Shown in pieces: positions 53,701 through 63,465 of a stretch of DNA of 64,000 nt. A program made the position numbers and the translations under genes. The notes below the pieces were generated by a model, which was not told the origin of the DNA, did no database searches, and was given only the letters and a program-made list of their open reading frames with translations. Origin of the DNA: Deltaproteobacteria bacterium (lineage in GTDB: Bacteria; Myxococcota_A; UBA9160; UBA4427); assembly GCA_016713665.1 (NCBI GenBank), contig JADJOR010000024.1, positions 310,001 through 374,000 on the forward strand. The letters are read 5' to 3'. The number at the start of each line of letters is the position of its first letter. The first letter of the stretch is position 1.

Positions 53701-53898
53701 CTACTCGAGGTAGGCCTCGATTGCTCGTCGCTTCTTCGAAGCAGTCGGTCGAGCTACTCCATACGACAGCTCATGCCAGACGACGGAGCAGGCGATTGCG
53801 CTCGCCATCATGCTCGGAGAGGTGTTCGAGTGTCCGCTCGTTCGGGTGCGACTTGATCGCCTCGGCGAGGACGTTCGTGTCTAGCGGGTATCGGACAT
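53701..53898 (-). pseudogene. VapC-like PIN-domain toxin remnant with two frameshifts
   Basis: The ATG at 53898 overlaps the antitoxin stop (TGATG), the normal toxin position. Its frame stops after five codons, but shifting by one base gives RYPLDTNVLAEAIKSHPNER then TLEHLSEHDGE, with the first catalytic Asp of PIN domains. A second shift near 53830 gives SVVWHELSYGVARPTASKKR and RAIEAYLE, ending at TAG 53701-53703. The rest of the PIN domain with its later acidic residues is missing, so no active nuclease can be made. Confidence 0.75.
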
Positions 53899-54179
53899 CA
53901 CAGCGAGATGTCTCGCCCTGGCGATTCATCTCGCAGGTCGTCGAAGTCCTTCTCTCCGATGCCGAGATCTTCGATGTACAGGCGATTTCGGAGCTGCCTG
54001 ACTGCATCGGCGAAGGAGGAGCGTTTCCCAGTTATCGCGGCGTAGTCGGAGGCCGAGAGCAGCACAGCGACAGGCTCTCCCCGACGGGTGATCTCGATGA
54101 CATTGCCGTGCTGGGCGCGCTTGATAAGGCGAGAGAGGTTCTGGCGGGCTTCGGCGACGGAAACCATCGTGGGAGCCAT
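53898..54179 (-). CDS. Phd/YefM family antitoxin
   Basis: 93 residues. The N-terminal MVSVAEARQNLSRLIKRAQH followed by GNVIEITRRGEPVAVLLSASDY is the Phd/YefM DNA-binding fold, and the C-terminal tail (DFDDLRDESPGRD) is the usual toxin-neutralising segment. GAGGG eight bases before the ATG supports the start. Two TGTACA operator cores stand just upstream. It looks intact while its toxin is broken, so the module now probably only regulates itself. Confidence 0.88.
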   Translation of the reverse strand: MAPTMVSVAEARQNLSRLIKRAQHGNVIEITRRGEPVAVLLSASDYAAITGKRSSFADAVRQLRNRLYIEDLGIGEKDFDDLRDESPGRDISL

Positions 54180-54195
54180 TCCTGAACCCTCTGAA

Positions 54196-54213
54196 TGTAC
54201 ATCCTAATGTACA
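54196..54213. promoter_or_regulatory. Twin TGTACA operator of the antitoxin gene
   Basis: Two TGTACA hexamers (54196-54201 and 54208-54213) have centres 12 bp apart, within a direct repeat AATGTACAT-CCT-AATGTACAT. They lie 17 bp upstream of the antitoxin ATG. The YefM-YoeB operator uses the same TGTACA core with a 12-bp centre-to-centre spacing, so autoregulation by this antitoxin is strongly suggested. Confidence 0.75.
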
Positions 54214-54523
54214 TACCAGTGCCGTACCCCAGGAACACGCTCGCTTTCGAGAGTGCCGTCGGGCCGTTCGCCGCGTTGCGCTCCCTCGCCATAGCGACGG
54301 CACCCTCTCGGTGCACACCGAGCTGATCCCGCTTCTTCTCGACTTCGACAACGTATTTCAGGAACACGATACCAGTGCTCGGAAATCAGCTCGAAGACAG
54401 AGGTCAAAATCCCATTCACGTCTGTTCCTGTTAAAGCTGCACGGTGACGCGTGTTGTAAGCAGCGAGTCGAAAAGTGGTCTTGCAAGTCTTAATAGATTC
54501 ATTAGACATTTTTCCGAAACTCA
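54214..54523. other. Intergenic, no convincing gene
   Basis: About 310 bp of lower G+C between the antitoxin operator and the promoter of the ATPase cassette. Short frames on the minus strand (for example from 54367) have no recognisable domain. I see nothing further to assign. Confidence 0.35.
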
Positions 54524-54551
54524 TTGACATGAAATTGCGACTGGATACCCT
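54524..54551 (+). promoter_or_regulatory. Candidate sigma-70-type promoter of the ATPase cassette
   Basis: TTGACA at 54524-54529 is a perfect -35 hexamer. TACCCT at 54546-54551, after a 16-base spacer, fits TAnnnT as -10. Transcription would start near 54558, just before AAGGG and the GTG at 54573. This argues against the more upstream GTG at 54552 as start codon. Confidence 0.5.
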
Positions 54552-54572
54552 GTGCTTCCGAAAGGGATCAGC

Positions 54573-55682
54573 GTGCCGGTTGTCATAGCGAATCTTAAGG
54601 CCGAGTCGTTCGCGGAGATCCAGCGCAAGGTGGGCTCAGGTCTATATTCGTCGGTCTCCGAGTTCGTGGAGCTAGCGATCGCCAATCAGATCGAACTCGA
54701 GAAGCACCGAGACGACGCTCCATGGGCGCCCATTCCGTCAAGGCCCGCGACCGAGCGACAGCGCGTACCGAAGACCACTGTGCCCCAACGACGCATGTTG
54801 GCCCGGCAGTCGCCGCCGGCGTCGATCATCACAGGTCCGTACGCCGCGGACGTGCTGACCCGGCTGAGGAAGGCCGTTGCCACCGAAGCCCCGACCAACC
54901 TGTCGCTGAAGCCGCCGCCGAAAGCGAACGATGAGGCGACGGTGTGGGGCCAGGTCAATCGATTGCTCCCGCTAAGCTGGCACTTAGGTGGATTGCGGCG
55001 CATTCGCTAGAGAAGTTGGATTGGCCGGGAATCGATGAGGCGCTCGAGCCATTGGCGTCCGACGCGGCGACGATTGGCTCCGCGCTAGAGCAGGCCGACA
55101 TCGCCGCCGGCCGAATGAGAGACGATCTTCTCGCGACGGCTTTACCCAAGCGCGGGAACGCGCTCTCCTCCGACCGCTTCATCAGTCAGTACGTCGCGCG
55201 TACAACGCGAAAAGGACTTGTCCATCCCGGCGCAGCCGTCCACTACGGACTACTGCTGCTGGATTCGGATAGGCTGGCGCTGACGACGACTGGATTCGAG
55301 TTTGCGGTAATGAAGAATCCAGTCCTCGACAGCGACATAGCCAACGCCAAAGACACGCTGACCGACGAAGAGCGACGGTACTTCGTGTCGCATGCTATAC
55401 TTCACCTGCCTAGCGAGTTGTATGATTTCCGATTCACTTTGGAAATCGTGGGGTCGGGCCGCGACACCCCGGCCGACCAAATTGCGCAAGCTCGCGACCA
55501 CCTCCCGAGTGAGTGGTCCGACGATGATCAGGACCCATGTAACGGGGGTCGTCGCTCGGATGATCGATCTCGGCCTCCTCCGCCGCCGGTGGCAGGGACG
55601 CCATGTCAGATACGAGATAACGGATCTGGCCGCCGGGTTTGCGGCCCCTCACGCCAAGCACGGAGAGCCCCATGCAGGATAG
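54573..55682 (+). pseudogene. RHH-like / winged-helix protein of the ATPase cassette, two frameshifts
   Basis: Three reading frames join into one ~370-residue protein. Frame one (from GTG 54573) has IQRKVGSGLYSSVSEFVELA, like a ribbon-helix-helix segment, then a Pro-rich linker to VWGQVNRLLP. Frame two (after ~54975, one base missing) gives KLALRWIAAHSLEKLDWPGI through DTLTDEERRYFVSHAILHLP. Frame three (after ~55470, one extra base) gives MIRTHVTGVVARMIDLGLLR then RRWQGRHVRYEITD, a winged helix. The net frame change is zero. The stop overlaps the ATPase start by 11 bp, so they were one operon. The indels may be decay or sequence error. Confidence 0.6.
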
Positions 55683-57971
55683 CGATCTTCTGAATGACCT
55701 CCTAAACGCGGACAGCGAGGATGGCGCGATTGCCGCCCTCGATAGCCGCGGTCTCTTGGGCGACATGAGCCGTTGGAGGTATCTTGGCAACACACCTAAT
55801 AACCAGTCGGTGGTGAACAACCAGCAGAGCACGGCGATGGCGGCTCTGGTAGAGAAGTACACCAACGGCGTCGACGCCCTTCTACTGCGCCACTGCAAGG
55901 CTGCAGGAGTTGATCCGCGCGGCCACTCCGCGCCCGATTGTATGGACGAGGCGGTAAGCCGATTTTTTGGCGATCTCGCGAGTCTCAGCGACGCGGACCG
56001 CCGCGCGTTCTCCGAGGACAACCTCCTTCTCTACGCGACGGGCTCTAAGGCGCGTCCATGTATCTCGATGTACGACAACGGCGAGGGTCAGCTTCCCGAA
56101 AACTTCCCGAAGACGTTCTGTTCCCTCATCTCGGGATCCGACGAGGTTCTTACAAGGGGGCGATTAATTTTGTTCAGGGTCGCTTTAACATGGGTGGGAC
56201 GGGCGTTCTTCCGTTCTGTGGCGAGAAGCGCAAGATTCAGCTCATCGTTAGCCGCGCTCCCGACGACGTCGTCGGAACGAAGGGTCACGAGTGGGCTTAC
56301 ACGATCATCTGTTTCTTCCCGTCGGCCAAAGATCCGTCCTGGCGCTACATGGTCGGACCGGACGGGCAGGTGCTCACCGCCGGCTCTGGCCCCCTGAAGC
56401 TCGTGCCTCTCAAGGCGGTCAAATCAGGTGTCATCTGCAAGCCTCTCGAGCGCGCGGTTCCGAGCGGCACGCTTGTAAAGATGTACGACTTCAAGGCACC
56501 CCGTAGCAATGTGTGCGGCGAGCTGTACAAAAAGCTCGGCGAGTATCTGATCCAGCCGGCGATTCCGTTGCGCATCATCGAATGCCGCAAGGACTATCAG
56601 GCCAATGTCATGGGAGTGACACTATGGGATCGGCTTGGCGCGTTGCTCAAGAACAATGAACTAGAAGACGAGTGCAGAGACGGGATCGGCGTGACGGTCG
56701 AGCTGTCGACCGGTGAACAGGTTCCCGCTGAGGTAAGGGTATTCAGGCTTTCGACGAAGAAGAAGGGCGAGGACGTCGACGAGTTTCGCGTCGGACTCCG
56801 TGCTCTCATCAACGGACAGAGTCACGCTAAACGCGGCCCTGAGTTCGTGCGAGCCAAGGGGGTAGGGCTTGAGCACATCGCGGGCAGTATGCTGGTAACG
56901 CTCGACTGCACCCGATTGTGTCAGCAGTCGCGAAACGATCTTTTTATGGCGAACCGAGAGACATTTCGCAGTGAATCGGCGCTCTGTGAAGAGCTCTTCA
57001 AGGAGTTGAAGGAGCAGCTGAGGGGCCACGATGCGCTGAAGTACCTGAATCACAAGCGGTACGAGGAGAAGGTTAAGACCGCCGTGGATGACGAAGACGG
57101 TATCAAAGCGATGGAGGACCTTCTCGCAGAGGATCCCGAGCTCGCCGAGCTGTTTGGCGGTAAGGAATCGGGCGCGACGTCCTCCCACGCACCGACCGCG
57201 GGAGGCAGCCTGCCCGCGAAGCCGGAGCAGTTCAAAGGGGCTCAATTCCCCTCGTTCTTCCGTCGAGCTGACGGATCGACGTCGGTGGAGATGGAAGTGC
57301 CTCGTGGCGGTATTGCGCGAGTCGCATTCCACACTGACGTCCGCAACAACTATTTCACACGAAAGACCAATAGAGGCACCTGCAAGTTCAAGGGAGACTT
57401 CGCGCCGTCGCATCATCTCTATAACGGCCGACTAACGTTAGCTTGTCGTCCGCCGGCCACGGCCGTGGTAGGCACGCAGCTCGCGACCGAGGCGACGATT
57501 ACGGACCCCAAGGGCTCGGGGCCGTTCACACTGATGCTAGCGGCGTCGGTCGTCGCACCTAAGCACAAAAAGCAGCCGGATCCGCGCGAGAAGAAAGAGA
57601 AGAAGTCGAAGCGGGGGCCTAGCCGTCCGCGGATCCGCGAGCGCGACGGGGATCCGACTGAGCCGCCGATCGAGATCAATCGTGAGCCCAAAACGAACCT
57701 CCTCGAAATCATTATTAACAGGAAGGCAGCGGCGCTGGAACACGCGAAGGCGAAGCGCCCTTCTGCGGAGGAGGCCGCGGTCGAGTTTGTGTTCAAGTAT
57801 GGCCTCGCACTGCTCGCTATGTCGATGATCGATCGTGCGCGCGAGACTGAAAAGTGGGATGAAGACGAGCCGGATTGCCGAAAGGAAATCGGACAGACCG
57901 TGTCCGACCTTTCGCGAGTGATCGTGCCGCTTTGCCTCAATCTGCCCCAAAAGCTTCCTAAGGCGGGCTAG
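55672..57971 (+). CDS. GHKL (Bergerat-fold) ATPase, one apparent frameshift
   Basis: About 765 residues. The N-box EKYTNGVDAL (Glu61, Asn65, Asp69), G1 box DNGEGQ (135-140) and G2 box RFNMGGTGVLPFCG form an Hsp90/MutL/MORC-like ATP site. A one-base deletion between ~56130 and 56160, perhaps in the run of five G, separates G1 and G2 frames (56058-57971 is the second frame). A long unassigned body follows, with a Lys/Arg-rich linker (KHKKQPDPREKKEKKSKRGP) and a helical C-terminus. It does not match Hsp90, MutL or topoisomerase VI beyond the ATP site. It follows the winged-helix gene and meets the methyltransferase gene tail to tail. Confidence 0.75.
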
Positions 57972-59170
57972 CGGAGGCGGTGAATCAGGAGGTACTCGGT
58001 GGCTGCGTCGACGTCGCCCTGTAGCTTCGCGTACCACTTGCGATTTGCGACGCGCCGCTCGATGCGATCGTCGTGCAGGTCAGAACTTCGCACCTCATAG
58101 AAGCCCGCCTGTTCCATGGCTGTTAGGTACAGGGGTAGCTGTTCAGCGACTCTTGAGAACCCAACGATCTGGACCACGGTGCCATCGCGGTGCAATACGC
58201 GCGCAACGGAACTGAATGCGCTCACGATCATTTCAAAATAATTGCGGATGCCGGTGGGCGTGCGGCTTCCTCCACAATAGTAGGATAAGCCCGCACCGTC
58301 GGTCCTATTCGCGATCCAGTAGGGCGCGGGTGTCTCGCGTCGTCCCCGATATTGCCACCGATGGTAAAGGACGTGGACGCCAGGGTAGGGAGGCGATGTG
58401 AATACGAGGCGAGGTTTGCTTCGCAGCGATCTGATCCGGCTATCACGATCGATGCCAGCCGCCGAGCGGTGCAAGAGCATCCGGTGTCCGGTGATCGCAT
58501 TCTTTGAAATCCCGGACTCCCTGCAACTAGCGACGAACTCGCGCAGGCCGAGAATCATGTCGTCGACGTACGCTGGTAGCCGCTCGGCGAGGCGAGACCG
58601 TCGCGGCGCTGAGAAGTCCCGGCAGTCGAGCGCCCACTGGCCGAGCCGGAGAAGCGCTGCCCTGGCGAAGGCGCGTCGCCTTGGGAGCATGTCTGCTGCT
58701 AGCTGCAACGCACCGGCCATGAACAGCTCGGTTGCTCTCGGCAGATTTCGAATTCCGGCTAGCTCGACCCAAGAAAGATCTGGGTCCACAAGCCGAACGG
58801 CTGCTCGATCTGCCCAGCGGCGGACGCTGTCCTCGTCGGCGGGCGATAGCGGTTGCGTACGGACATCGCTGACGAAGTGCGCGAGGGAGTTGATGTCAAT
58901 ACCAACCATCCGGCGCCCGAGCGTCAACCCTTCGACGATGCTCGTGCCCCCGCCCATGAATGGATCGAGCACCCAACTCCCTCGTCGGGAGAACGCTGAG
59001 ATCACGTCTCGCGCAACCTCGGGGTGAAATCGAGCGGGATAGCTGTAGAAGCTATGGGTTCCACCGGCCGAGTTCGTGTAGGCCGTCGTCGACAGCGACT
59101 CTGAGAGAACGCGGATCGTATCTCCACTGAGTCGAGACTCGGCGTGGGCGTCTGTGGTTATCCACGGCAT
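57968..59170 (-). CDS. DNA (cytosine-N4/adenine-N6) methyltransferase
   Basis: 400 residues. The SAM motif I is VLDPFMGGGT (67-76) and catalytic motif IV is TSPPYPG (258-264). The I-before-IV order with a ~180-residue insert between them fits an alpha-like arrangement with a recognition region in the middle. The start SFYSYPARFHPEVARDVI is the family's conserved opening. It converges with the ATPase gene; their stops overlap by 4 bp. No restriction endonuclease gene is adjacent. The sequence specificity cannot be read. Confidence 0.87.
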   Translation of the reverse strand: MPWITTDAHAESRLSGDTIRVLSESLSTTAYTNSAGGTHSFYSYPARFHPEVARDVISAFSRRGSWVLDPFMGGGTSIVEGLTLGRRMVGIDINSLAHFVSDVRTQPLSPADEDSVRRWADRAAVRLVDPDLSWVELAGIRNLPRATELFMAGALQLAADMLPRRRAFARAALLRLGQWALDCRDFSAPRRSRLAERLPAYVDDMILGLREFVASCRESGISKNAITGHRMLLHRSAAGIDRDSRIRSLRSKPRLVFTSPPYPGVHVLYHRWQYRGRRETPAPYWIANRTDGAGLSYYCGGSRTPTGIRNYFEMIVSAFSSVARVLHRDGTVVQIVGFSRVAEQLPLYLTAMEQAGFYEVRSSDLHDDRIERRVANRKWYAKLQGDVDAATEYLLIHRLR

Positions 59171-59573
59171 TCCAATTTCATCCTAGAGTGGTGGTAGAAA
59201 ACATGCAACTTCGAGAGGTTAGAATGACAGTTGCGGATAATCGCAGGTACCGTAGCCCATTTCATTTCGCTTTGGCTTTGCTGCGCACGGCGCGCGGTAG
59301 CGCATGGCGCCCACGCGAGCCTCAAAGCGGTCTGAACCGCTAACGGTTGGGAGCGGCGCCGGGCTTTTGCTGATTCCACTGGCCGGAGGTCACCCGGCTC
59401 GCCAGCTGCATTTGACGCAGCGCCTCGACGACGTTTCTTCGCGTCGGTGGGCTCTGGGGTTCTAGTGCTTCTCCGGGACATCCTGTGCGCAGTTCGTGAG
59501 ACCAATCGCGCGTGAAGTGCTGCCTCTGTCGTGGCGTTCAACGACATCCTCCAAAGGAGAACTATGTGTATTC
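59171..59573. other. Region between methyltransferase and recombinase genes, no confident gene
   Basis: About 400 bp. A minus-strand open frame (59158-59577) overlaps both neighbours' ends, is Arg/Ala-rich, and shows no domain; I do not support it as a gene. The methyltransferase promoter should lie here. It may contain one end of the recombination site used by the adjacent serine recombinase, but no direct repeat was found. Confidence 0.35.
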
Positions 59574-61232
59574 TCAACCAACGTTGACCTTGATTAGGCT
59601 GCGATGATCAATCCAGTTAAGTGGTAGGCGGGGCGCTCGTCTCAGCATTTCGGTGGTGAGATTGCTTGGCTGCGAGCCAGCAACGATCTGAGCAACGACC
59701 TCGGGAGCCAGGAACGCGAGCGGCATCAGTTGCCCTATGTACCGGTCGCTGATCGCTTCAGCTTTGGCGATCTCGAGGAGCGAGCTGGATCGACCAGACG
59801 AGAGGTCGTCGAACCAGACTCGAGCTCGAGAAATTGCCTTGATGAGCACGGAGTCCACTGGCAAATCGCTGACCCAAGATCCGTCCTCCGCGATCACCAG
59901 TCGAACCTCATTCCCCCGCTTCCTCATCTCGAACGGAATCGCGTGCCGAAGCGAGGCGTCGAGGTCCTTCATCAACTCGGAGAGCCCCACCTCGATTATG
60001 AGCTGGCCCTTGTCGAGATCCACCCGCCTGATGGATCGAAGCAGATCGCGATCGCACCGTTGCGCGCGGCTGAGTAGCTCCGGAAGAAGGTTCTCTTTGA
60101 CTTTGGCCGCGCGTGCTAGCCGAGCGAGGTGTAAGGAATTCGCGAAGAGAGACCGAACCGACTTCTCGACCGTCTTCTCGATCTCATGCGCCGAAAGTCG
60201 CCACCGCGGACCGCTGCGTTCGCCCTCGTTGTCTCCGGCCGTCTGAAGATCCCGAGAGACGTAGTACCGATACCGCTTTCCGCCCTTGATCGTGGAGGTC
60301 GGCACCAGCGGAACCCCCTTCTCGTCAAAGAGTCTCCCCATGAGCGGATGTTGCATCGTTGTTCGGGTTGATGTCCGCCGTGCCGGCGCCTGGCTCGCCA
60401 TCTGCTTCTGGACCGCGTCCCAGGTCTCCAGGTCAATGATCGCCGGATGCTGCCCCTCATAGCTCTCCGCCTTGTGCGGAATCCGCCCGATGTAGACCGG
60501 ATTGCTAAGCAGGTGATAGAGCGCCCCCCGACTGAAGGACCGCCCACCCGCGATTCGGTTGTGCTTCCCCGGTCTCGCCTTCGACCGAATCCTTCTCCGA
60601 TCCGCCGCCTCTTTGAGCGCGCGCACGCTGCCCAGCTCGAGATACATCCGAAAGATCTCCCGAACCGTATTCGCCTCCGACTCGACGATCTTCAGCGTCC
60701 GCCCCTCCGCCTCGTACCCCAGCGGCACGAGCCCACCCATCCAGAGTCCCTTCCGCTTCGAGGCCGCGATCTTGTCCCGGATCCGCTCCCCCGTGACCTC
60801 CCGCTCGAACTGAGCAAACGAGAGCAGCATGTTGAGCGTGAGCCGCCCCATCGAGGTCGTCGTGTTGAACTGCTGGGTGACCGAGACGAACGAGACCTGC
60901 TGCGCATCGAGGACGTCGACGATCTTCGCGAAGTCGGAGAGCGAACGCGTCAGCCGATCGACCTTGTAGACGACGACCGTTTGGACGCGCCCTTGCTCGA
61001 TGTCATCGAGGAGCCGCTTCAGGGCAGGTCTCTCCATCGTGCCCCCGGAGTACCCGCCGTCGTTGTAGCCGGTCTCGACGAGCTTCCAGCCCTCGCTCTT
61101 CTGGCTCCGGATGTAGGCCTCGCACGCCTCCCGCTGCGCGTCGAGCGAGTTGAAATCCTGCTCGAGTCCCTCCTCGGAGGACTTCCTCGTGTAGATCGCG
61201 CAGCGCCGCGTTCGCGTCTCAGGCTTGGCCAC
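59574..61232 (-). CDS. Large serine recombinase
   Basis: 552 residues. The resolvase catalytic domain opens with CAIYTRKSSEEGLEQDFNSL (nucleophile Ser18 or 19 in RKSSEEG), then YKVDRLTRSLSDFAKIVDVL and FAQFEREVTGERIRDKIAAS. A recombinase (DUF4368-like) domain follows with SRGALYHLLSNPVYIGRI. The size is that of large serine integrases/transposases. GTG 61232 is preceded by AAGGAGA and overlaps the DUF2924 gene by 14 bp. In related genomes DUF2924 plus this recombinase is a recurring mobile pair. Confidence 0.93.
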   Translation of the reverse strand: MAKPETRTRRCAIYTRKSSEEGLEQDFNSLDAQREACEAYIRSQKSEGWKLVETGYNDGGYSGGTMERPALKRLLDDIEQGRVQTVVVYKVDRLTRSLSDFAKIVDVLDAQQVSFVSVTQQFNTTTSMGRLTLNMLLSFAQFEREVTGERIRDKIAASKRKGLWMGGLVPLGYEAEGRTLKIVESEANTVREIFRMYLELGSVRALKEAADRRRIRSKARPGKHNRIAGGRSFSRGALYHLLSNPVYIGRIPHKAESYEGQHPAIIDLETWDAVQKQMASQAPARRTSTRTTMQHPLMGRLFDEKGVPLVPTSTIKGGKRYRYYVSRDLQTAGDNEGERSGPRWRLSAHEIEKTVEKSVRSLFANSLHLARLARAAKVKENLLPELLSRAQRCDRDLLRSIRRVDLDKGQLIIEVGLSELMKDLDASLRHAIPFEMRKRGNEVRLVIAEDGSWVSDLPVDSVLIKAISRARVWFDDLSSGRSSSLLEIAKAEAISDRYIGQLMPLAFLAPEVVAQIVAGSQPSNLTTEMLRRAPRLPLNWIDHRSLIKVNVG

Positions 61233-61773
61233 GGCGTCTCTCCTTCAGGCCGAAGAAGCGAGGTCCGGACCAGTGGGCGCCGGTGATCTCCTGGGCGACG
61301 GCAGAGAGGGAGGGCCAGTCGCGGTCTCGGTATCGGACGCCCTTCTCGAGGACGATCACCTCGTGGGTCGTGCCTTGCCATTCGCGCAGGAGTCGGGTCC
61401 CGGGCTTGATCTTGACGCGAGGCGGAGAAGGAGAGCGGCCTGCCTTCAGAGCGGCGGCAACCTGATCGAGGCGGCGACGCGTCGCGCGATCGAGGCCGCC
61501 GAGGACCTTCTCCTGGATGCGGTAGGCGACGGCGTAGAGGAGGAGCTTTCGGCTGATAAAGGGCGGGCAGGGCGTCTCGTAGTGATCGGTCCAGCGCTCT
61601 CGAAGCGCTTGTCGAGAGAGCGTCTTCAGCGCTTCGAGCTTGTCGTGAAGCGCATCGGGATGGGTCTTCGGTCGTCGTCCCACAGAACCTCCGGATTCGG
61701 GTTCCGGGGCCGGGCTCGAGGTCCGACGTTCGTCGCGGAGCGGGGGTCCCGGAGACCCCTGGTTGGCGTGCAT
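61219..61773 (-). CDS. DUF2924 domain protein
   Basis: 184 residues. ALRERWTDHYETPCPPFISR, KLLLYAVAYRIQEKVLGGLD, and the late KPGTRLLREWQGTTHEVIVL with SLSAVAQEITGAHWSGPRFFGL are the hallmark blocks of DUF2924. The function is unknown, but it is nearly always upstream of a serine recombinase, as here, where the coding regions overlap. A role in recombination directionality is a reasonable guess. Confidence 0.9.
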   Translation of the reverse strand: MHANQGSPGPPLRDERRTSSPAPEPESGGSVGRRPKTHPDALHDKLEALKTLSRQALRERWTDHYETPCPPFISRKLLLYAVAYRIQEKVLGGLDRATRRRLDQVAAALKAGRSPSPPRVKIKPGTRLLREWQGTTHEVIVLEKGVRYRDRDWPSLSAVAQEITGAHWSGPRFFGLKERRRGQA

Positions 61774-61944
61774 GGGCGGGTGGGCCGCCTATCGCATGGA
61801 CGCTCTCGATGGGCGGACAGTCAAGCGAAGGACGCCTTTGGGACGAATGCTCAGGGCCCATTCGCCCGGCATTCGCGAGGAACGCGAGGCGGTCAGGCGG
61901 TCCATTCGACCGAGGGCCTGCGCGGGATGTTGCCAGCCCGCCCC

Positions 61945-63465
61945 TCACGTTCTCAGTTTCCGGTCGCACCGGTGTCGCTCGACCCGTGGATCGCCCGTTC
62001 GCTCGGCGGTGCGGCATCGAATCGAGATCGCCTCGCAGCAATCGACTCTGCCCCCGCTCAGCCGACGCGGATCGTCGGCTCTGCGGCCCCAGACCAGAAA
62101 CTGCGAAAGGCTGTCGATCTGATCGTCGAATCGCCCGTCCGGGAACGCGAGGATCTCGGCGATGAAATCCTTCCTGCCAAGCTGGCGGACTCGGGAAGCA
62201 ACACGCACCCCTTCGATCAGGTCGGTCTGCCCCTCGAGCCGCACCATCTTCTCCCGTTCCGGCCGGATCGCCACCGGACGGATTATCCCCGCTGCGATTG
62301 AGGTCCTGGATCAGCGGGTCCCTGTCCCCGCGTCCTCGATCAAGACTTTCCTGGGCCGAAAGTGATTCGAGTGCGCCAGGACCCTTCGCCGGAGGTCCGG
62401 GTACTCGAGTCGGGCGCGCAGGACGTCGAGCAGGTAGATTCGTTCCGCGCACTGAGCCACGTCGTGCAAACCGAATAATCGTTGTTCGCGATCGGTCTTC
62501 GAGGCGATGTCCCAGCTCTGAACGATTTGATCCCCGCTCTCACTCGCCGGCGGCCGCGAGAACGCCCGAAACCATTCTCCCTGGATGACCGCGCCCCCCG
62601 GGGGGACAGGCGGCTGCTGGTACTGGGCCGAGAAGGTCAGACTCGACTCCTGGAGGCCTTCACCTGGTCGAGCGCGCCCTCGGCTCGCGCGCCGGGTGCA
62701 GGACCTCCCCGATCGCGCGGCGATAGACAGCCCATGGCCCAGGTCGATCGCCTGCGGGCTCTTCCGCGATCGCCGGGAGGTTCAAGATCCGCCAAGACGG
62801 GTCCCGTTCGAGGACATGGCCGACGAGGTCGTCGCAGTGGAGGCGCTGCATCACGATCACGATCGAGTCCTCGGTCTTCTGGTCGAGACGCGAGGAGAGG
62901 GTCGAGTCGTACCAGCCATTGACCGCCGATCGCCTCGTCTCCGACATGGCATCGTCGGGCTTCAGTGGGATCATCGATGATGATGAAATCGCCGCCCCGG
63001 CCTGTCAGCGTACCGCCCACCGAGGTTCCCAGGCGATAGCCGCGGGCTGTCGTTTCAAACTCGACCTCGGTGTTCTTACGCTTAGCTGAGCCGTGTTCTT
63101 GGGAAGAGCCTCCTTGATACCAGGGGCTCTCCATCACGAGACGGCAGTCCCGCGCGTGCTTTGGAAGTCAGATCTTGCGAATAGCTGACGGCGATGAGTC
63201 GCGCGCAGGGGTTGTGGCCGAGAACGAAGGCCGGGAAGGCGACCGACGCGCAGATCGATTTGAGGCTCCGAGGCGGGAGCGTGATGATGAGGCGCCGGAT
63301 CTCGCCCCGCACCACCTGGTCGAGCCGGTAGGCGATGGCTTCGAGGTGCCAGTTCGGCAGGAACGACGGACCGGGCGAGACGGTGTGGAAGCATCGCTCG
63401 ACGAAGGCTACGAAATCATGCCGGAGAATCGCCCGGACAACGGCGCGCTCGTCCTCCCGCTTCAC
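61945..63465 (-). pseudogene. Phage-type terminase large subunit remnant, several frameshifts
   Basis: Reading across frames from GTG 63465: FVAFVERCFHTVSPGPSF, IITLPPRSLKSICASVAFPA (Walker A-like), LIAVSYSQDLTSK; after a shift RGGDFIIIDDP (Walker B); then IVIVMQRLHCDDLVGHVLER; then SWDIASKTD, RLEYPDLRRR and, at the end, AEILAFPDGRFDDQIDSLSQ (nuclease domain). These are the ATPase and nuclease blocks of a large terminase, in correct order but in at least three frames, so the gene is broken. It directly follows a DUF5681 gene, a usual terminase partner. Confidence 0.78.

Noticed and set aside
59158..59577. 139-codon minus-strand frame between recombinase and methyltransferase
   Set aside because: Overlaps both neighbours, Arg/Ala-rich, no domain or clear ribosome site; left as unassigned.
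61019..62452. 477-codon minus-strand frame
   Set aside because: Contains a short stretch of terminase C-terminal sequence (DPLIQDLNRSG) but mostly shadows the recombinase and DUF2924 genes in another frame.
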